Assembly (NCBI GenBank): GCA_018350325.1
Contig: JAEVLN010000001.1
Span: 4,121,254 to 4,185,253 of the forward strand
Direction of reading: 5' to 3'
Length of the DNA stretch: 64,000 bases
DNA from: Globodera rostochiensis
Taxonomy: Eukaryota; Nematoda; Chromadorea; Rhabditida; Heteroderidae
The translations under genes and the position numbers were made by a program. The first letter of the stretch is position 1; each line of letters begins with the position of its first letter. The notes below the pieces were generated by a model that worked only from the letters and a program-made list of their open reading frames with translations, searched no databases and was not told where the DNA came from. Of this stretch, positions 24,601 through 43,200 are shown piece by piece.

Positions 24601-27600
24601 CAGAGGAGCCAATCGATTGGCGTTTTGCTCAACACGAACTGTTCGAGAAACAAGGCATCGACCTGAAGCAGGAGATGCACAAGAAGCTGCTGGAGATGGA
24701 GCAACAATTTCGGAAGGAAATGGAACAAATGGAGAGGGAACACCGGAGACGAAATAATGTAAAAAAAGTATAATTACTTCCTGAACTACGCGAACATTAC
24801 CCCCACAGGAATACGAAAGTCGAATCCAAAACCTCCAACGACAGGTCGACCTTGCGCACAGTCAGCTGATTTCCTCTTCCGGTTGTTCCAGTTGGAATAA
24901 TGGCGAGTTCATACTCAGCAAGAGTTTGCTGGCCGAAGGTTCCTTTTGCCGCCAAATGCTTTCGTGTCGATACTCAAAAAGTAACTTTTGAGTGAATGAA
25001 GACCCGTGGACGCCGGAATTGGCACTGAAAGTGCAGAAGGCAGCTTTGAAATGGCGCTATTATCAGTTCACCTCAGTCAGAGACGATTTGTGGGGAAATG
25101 CCATCTTTTTGAGTTGCTTTTTTTACATAAAAATGAGTTGAAATATAAATTTAAATTTGGTGCTTCAGAGGAGGCCAACGCAATTTCGTTGGAGTTGAAG
25201 AAACGCGTGGAGTTTCAATTTGTGTTGCTCACCGACACAATGTACAGTCCGTTGTCGCCAGAACTATTGCCTCCGGGCGAAAATTTGAGTCTGAGACCGT
25301 ACCCAAAGACTGGTACGGTAGGGAGGGACGGGGGAGTTGGAGGACAACAACCATAATCTTTTCAACTTTGCTTTACACTTTCAGTTGTGGCGGTCCAAGT
25401 GCGAGATTTAAAAAATGGGGCCCTTCACTACTGGAGTTTAGAAAAATTGAAGTACGAAGACAATTTACCTACTCTCGTCCCAACTAAATGATGTCAAGAA
25501 TTGTTTTAAATAATTTTTTGAAGATCGAGACTGGAGGACATGCGGCGACTGTACAATTCGGACGTAAACGACGCGACGCCGGACAGGGCGGATTTGAACA
25601 CAATGGGCGACCTTTTAAACATGATGTTTCCCGCTAATGGACTTGCGCCACAACGGTTAGCCAATTTAATTATTTAACAATTTTATTTTTAATGAGATTT
25701 TCAACTTTAGGCCAAAAACATCTAAAAAGGGGGCAGACAAAGACCACGGCGGCGACACTCCCACAATGGAGGAGACTTTGGCAGAAACGGAAGGAGAAGA
25801 AAATGAGTCGGGCAGTTTATGGTTATGGGCAGGTAATGATCGATCATTCAATCAAATAAATGCTTGCAAACTTTCGCTTCAAGACCCTTTCTATGAACGA
25901 TTCCCCTGGTTCCAATTGGTCGGAAGGTAACAACTCTCCAGCATACTGTACTCTGACAGCGCACATACCGTACCCCCCCCCCCACTCTCTCAAGGGCCTT
26001 CGTCTACCTGAACAACGTGCTCTACAACGTGTCCTTGTCGCACAAAGTTGTGATTGTGAATGAACGAGGCAAAGGTTGGTTGTGTCCACTAATGCGCGAG
26101 ACTTGAATAACCAACCGATTTCTTTAGTGATTGGGTTTTTGCGCGTTAAAATTGAGTTGATGACGGGCCCTCCGGGGAAGATGCCCTCGAGCGAACAAAT
26201 TACCCAAATGGCGCGACTGCATTTTCGCAAGGAGCATTTCCTGAAGAACGTCCAGCGCAGTGACGGGGGACGCATCGTTTCCTCCGCCTCCTCAATGAAC
26301 ATCGCGACGCCAAAGCCCTCCGAAAGTCCGGCGATTGATGAAAATGGTCAGTTGAAAGGGCTTTTTTGTAAGGGCAGGAGAGAAGCCTCGGTCTCTGATC
26401 TCTATAATGTCCATTTTATGAATTCCCTTTTTGGTTTTGCAGACCATTCCGGCAACGATCTCGACGTGCAGTTCCCGGCTCACATTTCCAAAGAGAGCGA
26501 GTTCACTTTCCGCGTAACCGTCGTTGAGGTGGTCAATGTGCCCAAGGAGTACACTGACGTATTTTGCCAGTTCAAGTATTTTGTCTTCCGTTTCCGAAGC
26601 AAAACATAAACAAATTTCAAAGCTTTCTTCATCGGCATGATGAAGCATTTTCCACAGAGCCGGTTAAAGGAACTGCTAAGAGTGAATATCGTACTTTGCA
26701 GTACAATTATGTGCAGGTTTAATCACTTTTCAGGTTCCGGTTTTTAGGTACAAATTTATTTTAAGGAGTTTAAGACGGTCGTCAACTCGGCCTTCATCCA
26801 TTACCTGCAGCACTTTCCCATCATCTTCGAGGTGTTCGGCCATCTGACGAAGGTGGTCGAGCAAAGCATGTTCAGTGGAGTGGCCAACAATCAGCCAGAA
26901 AAGTGAGTGAGCGGAAAGAATTTGTTCTGAATGTTTGGGGCGGCTTTCTGTCCTTGCAGGTGCAAAATGTCGAAGAACCTAAGCAACTTGCAGCCGTCGT
27001 TGGTCATTTCGACGCCGCTGAAGAGCAAATTGTTGGTTAGGGGCGGCAACGTCCCCTCGAGGCATTTCCCCAATTCTTTGGCCTATCAGAAAATGCCGAG
27101 TTTTTAGGACAAATTCGGTCAAATCGAAGTACGACTTGCTGATTTGGTTCGAAATATGCGAATTCAGCAGCAACGGGGAATACCATCCGGCGGTTTGAAT
27201 CTCTGAACTCGGGCATAAATTGGAAAGCTTTTGCCCCAGCAGGTGGTTGACCATGCGAATGGATTGCCTACCCACGGCATTTTCCTCCTCCACCAGGGCA
27301 TCCAACGCCGAATCAAAATTACAATTTGCCATGAAAAGGGTTTTTTCCAATAAAACTTTGTTTCAAAATTAACCAACAATTAATTTCCAGGCGACATTCG
27401 CTGGAGAGACTGTCAGGAGGTAAAATTCGTTTAGTTTTGGACAAATCCGATTGAATCCGTAAGATTCTGATGGCTACCAAAAGTTTTGGGAATTTCGGTC
27501 CTCGGGATTCTGTTTCTAAACCACAAAAGTGCCATTCAGCTGGTGGTTGGCCGAATTCGCAGTTGTCCCGATTGGTCTGGCGGCGAGGACGAGGACGTGC

Positions 27601-30600
27601 TCAGCCTGGGCTTGTTCCCGGGCACTTATCTCGAATTCGCCATGGACGATAGGTAAGTTTTTTGTTTTGTTTTATTTATTTACAAATATTTTAATTTAAT
27701 TTCGCTCAGAGTTTTTTTCCAATTCGAGGCTGCCTGGGATTCTTCGCTGCACAATTCGTCCCTGCTTAACCGCGTGTCCGGTTACGGGGAGCAAGTCTTC
27801 ATGACAATTTCGGTAGGACAATTACAATTCATTCATTTTTTCGGAAATTTATTTAGGCTTATGTCGAAATTGAAAACTGTGCACAGCCAGCGATCATCAC
27901 CAAAGATTTGTGTTTGGTTGTATATGCGCGGGACTCGAAGATCAGTGCCGCAAGCAGATTTTGCCGATCACTAATCGGCGGCATCTCCAAAAGTCCGGGT
28001 TAGTTTAAAGTCCGTCGTTGGAGTCTCTGGCGTTCCTTTCAGAAATGAACCGTGTTCCTGGTGTGTACCTTCTCGCCGTGATGGAGGACAATGAGACAAA
28101 CAGTCCCGGCACGGCCAGAAGGAAACGACGAATTTTGGACACTTCGTCGACATGTCAGGACAATTTGATGACATGACATTTAAAAATCAAACTCGTTGTT
28201 AACAGATGTGCGGGGTGAGGAGAACCTCGGTTTTTGGAGGTTGGTGAACAAACAAAAATGTCTCGGGAAATGTATTTAATTTTCTTTGGGCCTCGAGGGG
28301 ATTCGATTATTTTGGAGCATCAAATGGAATTGGAGAAGTTGAGTAAGTTGCAGCAAGTCGAGAGAATGCGCCTCTTTCTAATGGTCAATTCAATTAATTT
28401 TGAGGCGATTATTATTTAACGTTTTAAGCTAAGAAAATCGAGAAACACTGGCAAAGGCGACACACCGGTCAGAAAAAGGGAACAAATTTATGAATTCCCA
28501 ATTTGTTTTGAAAGGTTTCGCCATGTCCGCCCAAATTTCCAATTCCGGATTTTGTTAAATTAAATGGAAAGGAAAGAAAATTGGCAACGAAGGTTTTGGA
28601 GCTGATCCGACTGAAAATTCCCGTCAACAAGGATCCGCCGACCGGCAAAAAAGTTAGAAAATGTAAATAAATAAGTCTAAACAAAATGTCAGGTCGAAAC
28701 GCTGAGCAGCGATAGTTCACAGAGTGGCGGAAGTGCTGAGGGGTCAATTTGGAAAGTTTGAAAATGGAAATAATCCATTCAAATTCAGTCAGACAATAGT
28801 CAAAAGTGCCACTTTGAGTGCCGAATTGCGCTCTAAGTCAAGATCGTTTGATGACATTAGCATCGAATACGGCACGAACGAGTTGACTCGGTCAACCTCC
28901 GGAAATTGTATGTTCAAAACAGCAGCAACTTCCACAATGCCCGAGGTTTTTGGTTTCGGCATTAAAAACTGAAATGATTTTTTAAAAACTTTTAGGTCAC
29001 TGAGGAGCGAGTCGGACTGGTCGTGTCCAAGAAGGGTTACATGCACTTTTTGGAAGGGGCCAGACAAGAATGGTTGGCACAAAAAACGCTTATTCCAACT
29101 CATTTTTAGAAGCGTTTGTTGCAGGGTTCGTCGTTGGGTGGTCATCAGAAGACCGTACATTTTGCTGTACAGAGACGATAAAGACCTGGTCTGAGAATTG
29201 AGACTTAGCGGGAGAGAGAGACTAAACAGAAAAGATTAAGACTTAGCGGGAGAGAGAGACTAAACAGAAAAGATTAAGACTTAGCGGGAGAGAGAGACTA
29301 AACAGAAAAGATTAAGACTTAGCGGGAGAGAGAGACTAAACAGAAAAGATTAAGACTTAGCGGGAGAGAGAGACTAAACAGAAAAGATTAAGACTTAGCG
29401 GGAGAGAGAGACTAAACAGAAAAGATTAAGACTTAGCGGGAGAGAGAGACTAAACAGAAAGATTATTAGCGGGAGAGAGAGACTAAACAGAAAAGATTAA
29501 GACTTAGCGGGAGAGAGAGACTAAACAGAAAAGATTAAGACTTAGCGGGAGAGAGAGACTAAACAGAAAAGATTAAGACTTAGCGGGAGAGAGAGACTAA
29601 ACAGAAAAGGTTAAGACTTAGCGGGAGAGAGAGACTAAACAGAAAAGATTAAGACTTAGCGGGAGAGAGAGACTAAACAGAAAAGATTAAGACTTAGCGG
29701 GAGAGAGAGACTAAACAGAAAAGATTAAGACTTAGCGGGAGAGAGAGACTAAACAGAAAAGATTAAGACTTAGCGGGAGAGAGAGACTAAACAGAAAAGA
29801 TTAAGACTTAGCGGGAGAGAGAGACTAAACAGAAAAGATTAAGACTTAGCGGGAGAGAGAGACTAAACAGAAAAGATTAAGACTTAGCGGGAGAGAGAGA
29901 CTAAACAGAAAGATTATTAGCGGGAGAGAGAGACTAAACAGAAAAGATTAAGACTTAGCGGGAGAGAGAGACTAAACAGAAAAGATTAAGACTTAGCGGG
30001 AGAGAGAGACTAAACAGAAAAGATTAAGACTTAGCGGGAGAGAGAGACTAAACAGAAAAGATTAAGACTTAGCGGGAGAGAGAGACTAAACAGAAAAGAT
30101 TAAGACTTAGCGGGAGAGAGAGACTAAACAGAAAAGATTAAGACTTAGCGGGAGAGAGAGACTAAACAGAAAAGATTAAGACTTAGCGGGAGAGAGAGAC
30201 TAAACAGAAAAGATTAAGACTTAGCGGGAGAGAGAGACTAAACAGAAAAGATTAAGACTTAGCGGGAGAGAGAGACTAAACAGAAAAGATTAAGACTTAG
30301 CGGGAGAGAGAGACTAAACAGAAAAGATTAAGACTTAGCGGGAGAGAGAGACTAAACAGAAAAGATTAAGACTTAGCGGGAGAGAGAATGCTTCAATACC
30401 AATCATTTACAGGTAATACGAGGCATCATAAATTTGGCCATCGCCAAAATTGAGTACAATGACGAACAGCAGGAAAACGCGCCGAATACCTTTACCGTAT
30501 GCACCACTCACAGGGCATTCTTCATGCAGGCACTGCCTGGAGACGACGTAAGAAACTTATAGCTGAAGTCGAATAAATTTGTGGTTTTATTGATTAATAA

Positions 30601-30739
30601 TAAAAGGCACAATTTGGGGAGTTTTGATGCTTTAACAATTTTAATTCAGCTGTTCGACTGGATCGGTGCATTGAATCCCCTTTTGGCTGGTCAAATTCGC
30701 TCAAGGAAACTCACCATTATTCCTAAGGCCATCAATTGA
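21635..30739 (+). CDS. unc-104: Kinesin-3 motor UNC-104/KIF1A
   Basis: A plus-end microtubule motor that carries synaptic vesicle precursors in neurons. Motor-domain exons are 21635-21689, 21735-21779, 21823-21939, 21985-22050, 22108-22118, 22173-22295, 22339-22478, 22531-22566, 22623-22734, 22839-22869, 22911-22957, 23003-23056, 23116-23175, 23224-23301, 23345-23382, 23431-23513 and 23558-23604, all in phase. Motifs are [28 protein letters not shown] (P-loop, partly on an 11-nt exon), [27 protein letters not shown] and [20 protein letters not shown]. Next come coiled coil (23696-23865), FHA (23921 to about 24430, [18 protein letters not shown]), the KIF1B region with [18 protein letters not shown] (about 25000-25300), the central domain with [10 protein letters not shown] (about 26450-27650) and a C-terminal PH domain (about 28995-29188, 30413-30547, 30650-30739). 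Several mid-gene joins (24300-28900) were not resolved base by base. GC donors occur at 22296, 23057 and 23383. Confidence 0.93.
29200..30390 (+). repeat. 38-bp minisatellite in the unc-104 PH-domain intron
   Basis: About 31 copies of a 38-bp unit (ACTTAGCGGGAGAGAGAGAC, then TAAACAGAAAAGATTAAG) fill most of a 1224-bp intron (29189-30412) that splits the PH domain between codons for DKDL and VIRGII. The copies are nearly identical. A shortened variant (GAAAGATTATTAG) appears twice, near 29461 and 29911, which points to amplification of a block of about a dozen units. Confidence 0.95.
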
Positions 30740-33302
30740 AAAGAATTTTTATTTGTTTTTGTGCTTTTACCTTTCGCTTTGATTATATAAAAGTAAATTA
30801 TTTATTTAAATGAAGGGAAACCCTCGGCAGCTTAAATTGAAGTAAAAGCACATCTAATCAGAGAATGTTCGTTCATTGGGCTCTGATAAATTGTCAATCC
30901 TCAACTTCCACATTGAAAGACTGGAAGACTGGAACTGGATTTGTTGTGCATCAGAAGGGCTTTGCGCCACCCCCCCCCCGTCCACTCGGTCTCCGTCGGC
31001 AGAACGGACACTCTCTGCAGCTGGCCATCCCCGCCTCCGCGCTGTACGTGTGCATTGGGCCTCCCCCCCCCCCCCCCCCCCCCCCTTCTCTACACGGACG
31101 TCGTCCCCCCCCCCCCCCCCCCGCCGCCGCCGTACGTCTCCTTCCGTTGTTTATGTACGAGCAATGGAGACCAACCAGCCTGATTTTGCAGTTTTTATGG
31201 AGGGATGGCCACTGGTCAGAAGAAGAGAAAGAGCTCTTCACGAGGGAAATTGGGAGGAGGTCCTTTTGTGCGCGATGTTTCCATGTTGTTCTCCATTTCT
31301 CTTCCCGCCCGACGGACGACGACGACGACGACGACACATCGCCGTCCTTTTTTCCTCATTTTGTATGGCGGTTTTATGGCGACGCGATCCCCTTCCCCAC
31401 TTCGTTTCCCCCTCCCGTTCACATCGTCCGTCCATTCATTCATCTTCATAATCATCTTCGCCATCATCTTCATCCCGGCCAACATTTCCCCCTCCCCCCC
31501 CCCCCTCCCCTTCACCAGAAGCACTCATTTCTTACAATTCGTGCAACACAAATTGTGATGATTATCTTCCCGCTACGACAATTGGCCCTCCTTCTCCGTC
31601 GCGCTCAAAATTTGAATGTGAGGAAAGTGGTCACATCCCCTCGGGGGGAACGATCCCCCCCCCCCCCCCCCGCCATCCAAAAAGCCGGTCTTCCCCTCCC
31701 TTCCCCTCCCCTTTCCCTCCCACCCATCGCATCACGTAATCATCGTCCACTCCCCACACCCTCCCAACAGCAAAAAGTGAATAGCCATTAGTTCGTCCCA
31801 ACCCCCTCGCGCAAGAAGCAATCAGAGAATTCATCCGTCGCCCATCGGACTCTCTCTCTCTCTCTAGGCCACCCCCCCCCCCTCCCCTCTCTCTGCCCAA
31901 CTCCGTTCATCGGCTTCTTCTCTCTCCGATCTCTTCACTGCCAATGTGGCGACTTTATGCAACCAAATACAGATGCATGTTATATAAAGCGAGTGATGGA
32001 AGTTTTGGCGGGTGGCGTAGAAAGTGTTTCGTCCACCCTCGGGGGCGAGGGAGTGGGGACGTCCACCCCTTCGGGGGAAGAGGAGAAGCCGGCTGACAGC
32101 GTAATTAGTTGTCGCGGCCATCTCTCCTCCTTCTGATTGCGCCACTCCCTGCGCATTGGAAGAGGAGGGGCAATATTGGTCATTCAGCGAGTCCTGTCCT
32201 GAAGCATCGCCAGCCAAGCATCTCCCCCCCCCCCCAATCGGCGGGTGGATCCATCGAAAGTGGGTCACTGGGCCCTCCCAGCAAAATATTCCAACCCATG
32301 CCCAACCCGTCGCTGATCATTGAGGAAGTGCTGGCAATGAGCAGCATTTCAACCCTGACCAAATTGGTCATTGCTGTCCAAAGTATCCCCCCCCCCCTCC
32401 CCCACCCGTCCACTTCACTGCCACACATTTTCTGCCGCTCTCGGAAAATGGTTTCCAACTCTCCGCGCCCAATTCCTCACTTCCATTCCCCCCCCCCCAT
32501 CCCGTGGGGTATTGTGCGCAAAAGAGAAAGAGGGACAAGGCCACCGAGTGGACAGAATTGGCGAGATGTCGCCGCCGGGGAAGGAAGGGAGGAAGATGAT
32601 GACCCACCACCGTCCACCATTCTTCATTCGTCCACCACAGCCCAATCTCCCCCCCCTCCCCCCCCCCCTCTCCCTCCCCCCCTCCCCCCCCCCCTCTTCC
32701 CCCCTCTCATGCCCGTCCATTTCCCCTCCCCTCCCCTCCCCCCCCCCTCCCCCTCTCCCTCCCCCCCTCCCCCCCTTCGCCCTTGCTGGTTTCACCTTCG
32801 CGCCGGCTGGCACTAACTTCTCCATCAACGTCGCCTCCGTCAAATTGCGCTCTCGTCCTCCCTTTCCCTCCCTTCGCCGATTTTAGGCCTTGACCCTGAC
32901 CCGGAAAGGTGGGCGGGAGGGGAGTGGGAGGACGGATGATGTTTTCCTCCACACACTCACAACATTCGCTTTCGGAGAGTATGGACGGGGGGAGAGGACA
33001 GCCCATCATCCGATCCCATCCATCCCCCCCCCTCCCCAAATCGCTGTCCCTTCCCCGTCTTCTCCCCCCGCCCCCAAATCACTGTCCCTTCCCCGACCCC
33101 TCCCCCTCCCCAATGTCCCCCCCCCCCAAATCACTGTCCCTTCCCCGTCCCCTCTCCCTAATGCCCCCCCAAATCGCTGTCTCTTCCCCGTCCCCCCCCC
33201 TCCCTAATGTCCCCCCCCCCTCAAATCGTTGTCCCTTCCCGTCTCCCCCCACTCCCAAATCGCTGTCCCTTCCCCGTCCCCCCTCCCTCCCCAATGTCCC
33301 TT
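30740..33302 (+). repeat. Pyrimidine-rich low-complexity intergenic domain
   Basis: No gene supported. From about 30970 onward the plus strand is dominated by C and CT runs, among them about 20 C near 31066, 16 C near 31107 and blocks at 32640-32780. Open frames on both strands (Pro/Ser-rich on plus, Gly/Arg/Glu-rich on minus) are composition artefacts. From about 33020 the sequence is a minisatellite of AAATCRCTGTCCCTTCCCCG units with C spacers, interrupted by the TIR element at 33303 and resuming at 34298. Confidence 0.6.
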
Positions 33303-34297
33303 CTAGAGATCGGACACGGGCCGGGGTCCGTACGGGGTTTTACGGACCCCGTGGCCCGTAACCCGTGTTTTTTTGGGCCGACACGGGGTTACACGGGGTC
33401 ACGGGGTACACGGGGTTTTAGCCCGTGTAGCCCTTGCCCGTGTATGTCGGCGACCCTTGCCCGTAGCCCTTGCCCGTGTGTTTTGACACGGGTTAACACA
33501 GGCTAAATTTTTTGGCATATATTTAGGGAAACTTCATCGATTTTACTACAGCCTTTTGAGCGAGTGAGTGGTTTAGTGGTGAGTGTCTGGTACCGTCGTT
33601 TTGTTGGTGCTGGTTCAAAACCCGACTATGTAAAAAATGACTTTCAGTAAAGCATCTATTGTGGAGAAAACAATTTCTAAAAATTTTTTGGAATTTTCAT
33701 TTTTTGGTTGGACAAAATCACCGATTATTTAAAAATTCTTTGTCAAAAGGGATTTTGAAAAAATCCGGTCTTACACCTCAGTTCCTATTTTGTCTAATTC
33801 GAAATCGGCAAAATTTTACGCTATTTTCATAACAAATTATTTGAAGTAACCAAGATTTAAATTACTGAAAAAAGAACAAAAAACAATGTTAAACATTTTC
33901 CTGACGGCGCTTTTTGACGAAATTTTCTTGGAACTGGAATAAAATGGGATTCCCGTTTGGGATTCTGTCCCATTAAATTTTAAATTCACGTTGTAATTTT
34001 TATTTTTCCGCGCTCTAGTCAAGATATATTTGCATAGAATTATTGTTAAATGTGTTGAAATAATATATTGAGGTAATTTCAATATTTTATCGAGTGTTTT
34101 ATTAAAAAAATACTTCAAATTTCAATATCTGTGCATGAATTTTTTTTTCAAAAAAACCCTTGCCCGTGTACGGACCCCGTGTCTTTGCAAAACACGGGTT
34201 ACACGGGGTCACGGGGTACACGGGGTTTTAGCCCGTGTAGGTCGGTAACCCTTGCCCGTAGCCCTTGCCCGTGTCATTTGAAAATTCCGATCTCTAG
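33303..34297. mobile_element. 995-bp non-autonomous TIR element with 6-bp target duplication
   Basis: The element starts CTAGAGATCGGA (33303-33314) and ends with the exact inverse TCCGATCTCTAG (34286-34297). TCCCTT flanks it on both sides (33297-33302 and 34298-34303), as expected for a target-site duplication, and the host C-rich minisatellite resumes directly after it. Inside each end lies a GC-rich block of about 120 bp built from ACACGGG, GGGGTTACACGGGGTCACGG and CCCTTGCCCGTG words, able to form hairpins. The middle is AT-rich and has no transposase frame, so it is MITE-like. A tRNA-like promoter segment lies inside at about 33559-33630. The class of transposase that moves it is unknown. 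Confidence 0.75.
33559..33630 (+). other. tRNA-like segment (A and B box) inside the TIR element
   Basis: The sequence reads GAGTGGTTTAGTGGTGAGTG, then about 27 bases later GGTTCAAAACC, which matches the tRNA B box consensus GGTTCRANNCC exactly. The first part is close to a tRNA A box. A clean cloverleaf is not obvious. It may be a decayed tRNA or SINE head acting as a polymerase III promoter. Confidence 0.45.
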
Positions 34298-34533
34298 TCC
34301 CTTCCCTCTAAATCGCTGTCCCTTCCCCGTCCCCGCACCAGTTCCCGTTCCATCGTCCACCAATTTGTCCGGGAACAGACAGACAACGTGTTGTCTGTCC
34401 TCTGTCTGATCAGTTTGTGATTTGTTTAGCCCTCCTTCCATTTCACATTTCCTCCCTCATAGGCATCCGTCTTCACTTTTGTTTGTTAAACTATCGTTAT
34501 TATCCGATTTAGCTCAGTCCGTCAACACCAAAT

Positions 34534-40228
<5,695 letters not shown>

Positions 40229-40930
40229 CAGAACGCATGTTGATTCGGTGATCGCGGAGATTTGCTTGATTGAACCCACGGGGACTGTGGCGACTGTCGA
40301 TGGGGACGCGTAGCACAAAGAGCAGCCCCCGCCTCCTTCGCCCCTAGGGGGATATTTTCGGGAATCGAATGGACGAAAAAATGAATTTTTTCTATTTCAC
40401 AATTAGTCTCTTTTATTATTCCGCCAAAACCCCAATGGGCGGTCGGTCGCCACAGTTTTCGATGACCGACTGACTGATGAGCTCTTTTTATTGTATTTGA
40501 GAAAATGCAACCATTTGACAATGTTAAATAGCATCCCCACCTATTTTTTTACTGTCTTTTTTTAGTAATGTATTGTGTAATTTGCTTTGAAGTTAAATAT
40601 TTTAATGCAAATTATTTTATTTCAAAATGGTTCATCCGAACAATTAAATTTAATTACATATAATGGATGATGATGAATGGCCAAAGGCAGTAAATGAGTG
40701 GTGATAGATAATTAATTGCTGATAAAGGATGAAGCAAACAGAAAGCGGCGGCACTTCAATGGGAAAATTCCATTTGTTTGTTTCCCCAACATTTTAAGCC
40801 TCTCCTTTCCGTTGCCCCCACCCATTATGCCAACAATTCGTTCGATTTTGTTCAGCTAAAGTTTAAAAAGTAAGAAAAAAGCGGTCATTCCCAAACAATT
40901 TTAATAATATTTCATTAAATTTTATTGCCT
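40229..40930. other. blmp-1 downstream region, no gene seen
   Basis: AT-rich sequence after the blmp-1 stop, presumably holding its 3' UTR. No coding signal or repeat of note was seen before the minisatellite begins. Confidence 0.4.
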
Positions 40931-40959
40931 AATAAAATAACTACTGCGCCAGCGTTTAA

Positions 40960-43200
40960 CATTCCAAACTTTCTTGGTTTTATGTTCCGGTTCCAAACTT
41001 CCGGTTTTACGGTTCCGGACTTTCTCGGTTTCACGGTTGCGGTTCAAAACATTTGCAGTTCCGGACTTTCTCGGTTTCACGTTTCCGGTTCCAAAGTTTT
41101 GCAGTTCCGAACTTTCACGGTTCCGAACTTTTTCAGTTTCACGGTTCCGGTTCAAAACATTTGCAGTTCCGGACTTTCTCGGTTTCACGTTTCCGGTTCC
41201 AAAGTTTTGCAGTTCCGAACTTTCACGGTTCCGAACTTTTTCAGTTTCACGGTTCCGGTTCAAAACATTTGCAGTTCCGGACTTTCTCGGTTTCACGTTT
41301 CCGGTCCCAAACATTTGCAGATCCGGACTTTCTCGGTTTCACGGTTCCGGTTCCAAAGTTTTGCAGTTCCGAACTTTCACGGTTCCGAACTTTTTCGGTT
41401 TCACGGTTCCGGTTCAAACATTTGCAGTTCCGAACTTTCTCGGTTTCACGGTTCCGGTTCAAAACATTTGCAGTTCCGGACTTTCTCGGTTTCACGGTTC
41501 CGGTTCCAAACATGCAGTTCCGGACTTTCTCGGTTTCAGAGGTTCCGGTTAAAAAACATTTTGCAGTTCCGGACTTTCTCGGTTTCACGGTTCCGGTTCC
41601 AAACATGCAGTTCCGGACTTTCTCGGTTTCAGAGGTTCCGGTTAAAAAACATTTTGCAGTTCCGGACTTTCTCAGTTTCACGGTTCCGGTTCAAAACATT
41701 TGCGGTTCCGAAGTTTTCGGTTTCACGGTTCCGGTTCAAAACATTTGCAGTTCCGGACTTTCTCGGTTTCACGGTTCCGGTTCAAAACATTTGCAGTTCC
41801 GAACTTTTTCGGTTTCAGAGGTTCCGGTTAAAAAAACATTTGCAGTTCCGGACTTTCTCGGTTTCACGGTTCCGGTTCAAAACATTTGCAGTTCGAACTT
41901 TCTCGGTTCCGGTTCCAAACTTTTGCAGTTCCGAACTTTTTCGGTTTCACGGTTCCGGACCCAACTTTCTTGGTTCCGGTTCCAAACTTTTGCAGTTCCG
42001 GACTTTCTCGGTTTCTCGGTTCCGGTTCCAAACTTTTGCAGTCCGGACTTTCTCGGTTCCGGTTCCTAACTTTTGCAGTTCCGAACTTTTTCGGTTTCAC
42101 GGTTCCGGTTCAAAACATTTGCAGTTCCGGACTTTCTCGGTTTCACGGTTCCGGACCCAACTTTCTTGGTTCCGGTTCAAAACATTTGCAGTTCCGGACT
42201 TTCTCGGTTCCGGTTCCAAACATTTGCAGTTCCGGACTTTCTCGGTTTCTCGGTTGCGGTTCCAAACTTTTGCAGTCCGGACTTTCTCGGTTCCGGTTCC
42301 TAACTTTTGCAGTTCCGAACTTTTTCGGTTTCTCGGTTGCGGTTCCAAACTTTTGCAGTTCCGGACTTTCTCGGTTTCTCGGTTGCGGTTCCAAACTTTT
42401 GCAGTTCCGGACTTTCTCGGTTTCACGGTTCCGGACCCAACTTTCTTGGTTCCGGTTCAAAACATTTGCAGTTCCGGACTTTCTCGGTTCCGGTTCCAAA
42501 CATTTGCAGTTCCGGACTTTCTCGGTTTCTCGGTTCCGGTTCCAAACATTTGCAGTTCCGGACTTTCTCGGTTTCACGGTTCCGGACCCAACTTTCTTGG
42601 TTCCGGTTCAAAACATTTGCAGTTCCGGACTTTCTCGGTTCCGGTTCAAAACATTTGCAGTTCCGGACTTTCTCGGTTTCTCGGTTCCGGTTCCAAACAT
42701 TTGCAGTTCCGGACTTTCTCGGTTTCACGGTTCCGGACCCAACTTTCTTGGTTCCGGTTCAAAACATTTGCAGTTCCGGACTTTCTCGGTTTCTCGGTTC
42801 CGGTTCCAAACTTTTGCAGTCCGGACTTTCTCGGTTCCGGTTCCTAACTTTTGCAGTTCCGAACTTTTCGGTTTCACGGTTCCGGTTCCTAACTTTTGCA
42901 GTTCCGAACTTTTCGGTTTCTCGGTTGCGGTTCCAAACTTTTGCAGTTCCGGACTTTCTCGGTTTCACGGTTCCGGACCCAACTTTCTTGGTTCCGGTTC
43001 AAAACATTTGCAGTTCCGGACTTTCTCGGTTCCGGTTCCAAACATTTGCAGTTCCGGACTTTCTCGGTTCCGGTTCCAAACTTTTGCAGTTTCGAACTTT
43101 TTCGGTTTCACGGTTCCGGACCCAACTTTCTTGGTTCCGGTTCCAAACTTTTGCAGTTCCGGACTTTCTCGGTTCCACGTTACCTTTTTCAAACTTTCGC
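40960..43200. repeat. 2.2-kb TTCCGGACTTTCTCGGTTTC minisatellite between convergent genes
   Basis: About 50 units of roughly 36-50 bp, built from TTTGCAGTTCCGGACTTTC, TCGGTTTCACGGTTCCGGTT and CAAAACA/CCAAACT. From about 41940 a longer composite unit containing GGACCCAACTTTCTTGGTTC recurs. All three plus frames and the minus frames stay open for 100-640 codons; the products are pure repeat (FRTFSVSRFRFQTF) and are not genes. It lies between the 3' ends of blmp-1 and mks-1. Confidence 0.93.

Noticed and set aside
20470..30390. CRISPR-like regular repeats
   Set aside because: These arrays have no unique spacers and lie in a spliced eukaryotic genome; they are minisatellites.
30865..33506. Pro-rich plus-strand and Gly-rich minus-strand ORFs
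   Set aside because: Composition artefacts of C runs; overlapping frames on both strands are equally open and none links to a domain by splicing.
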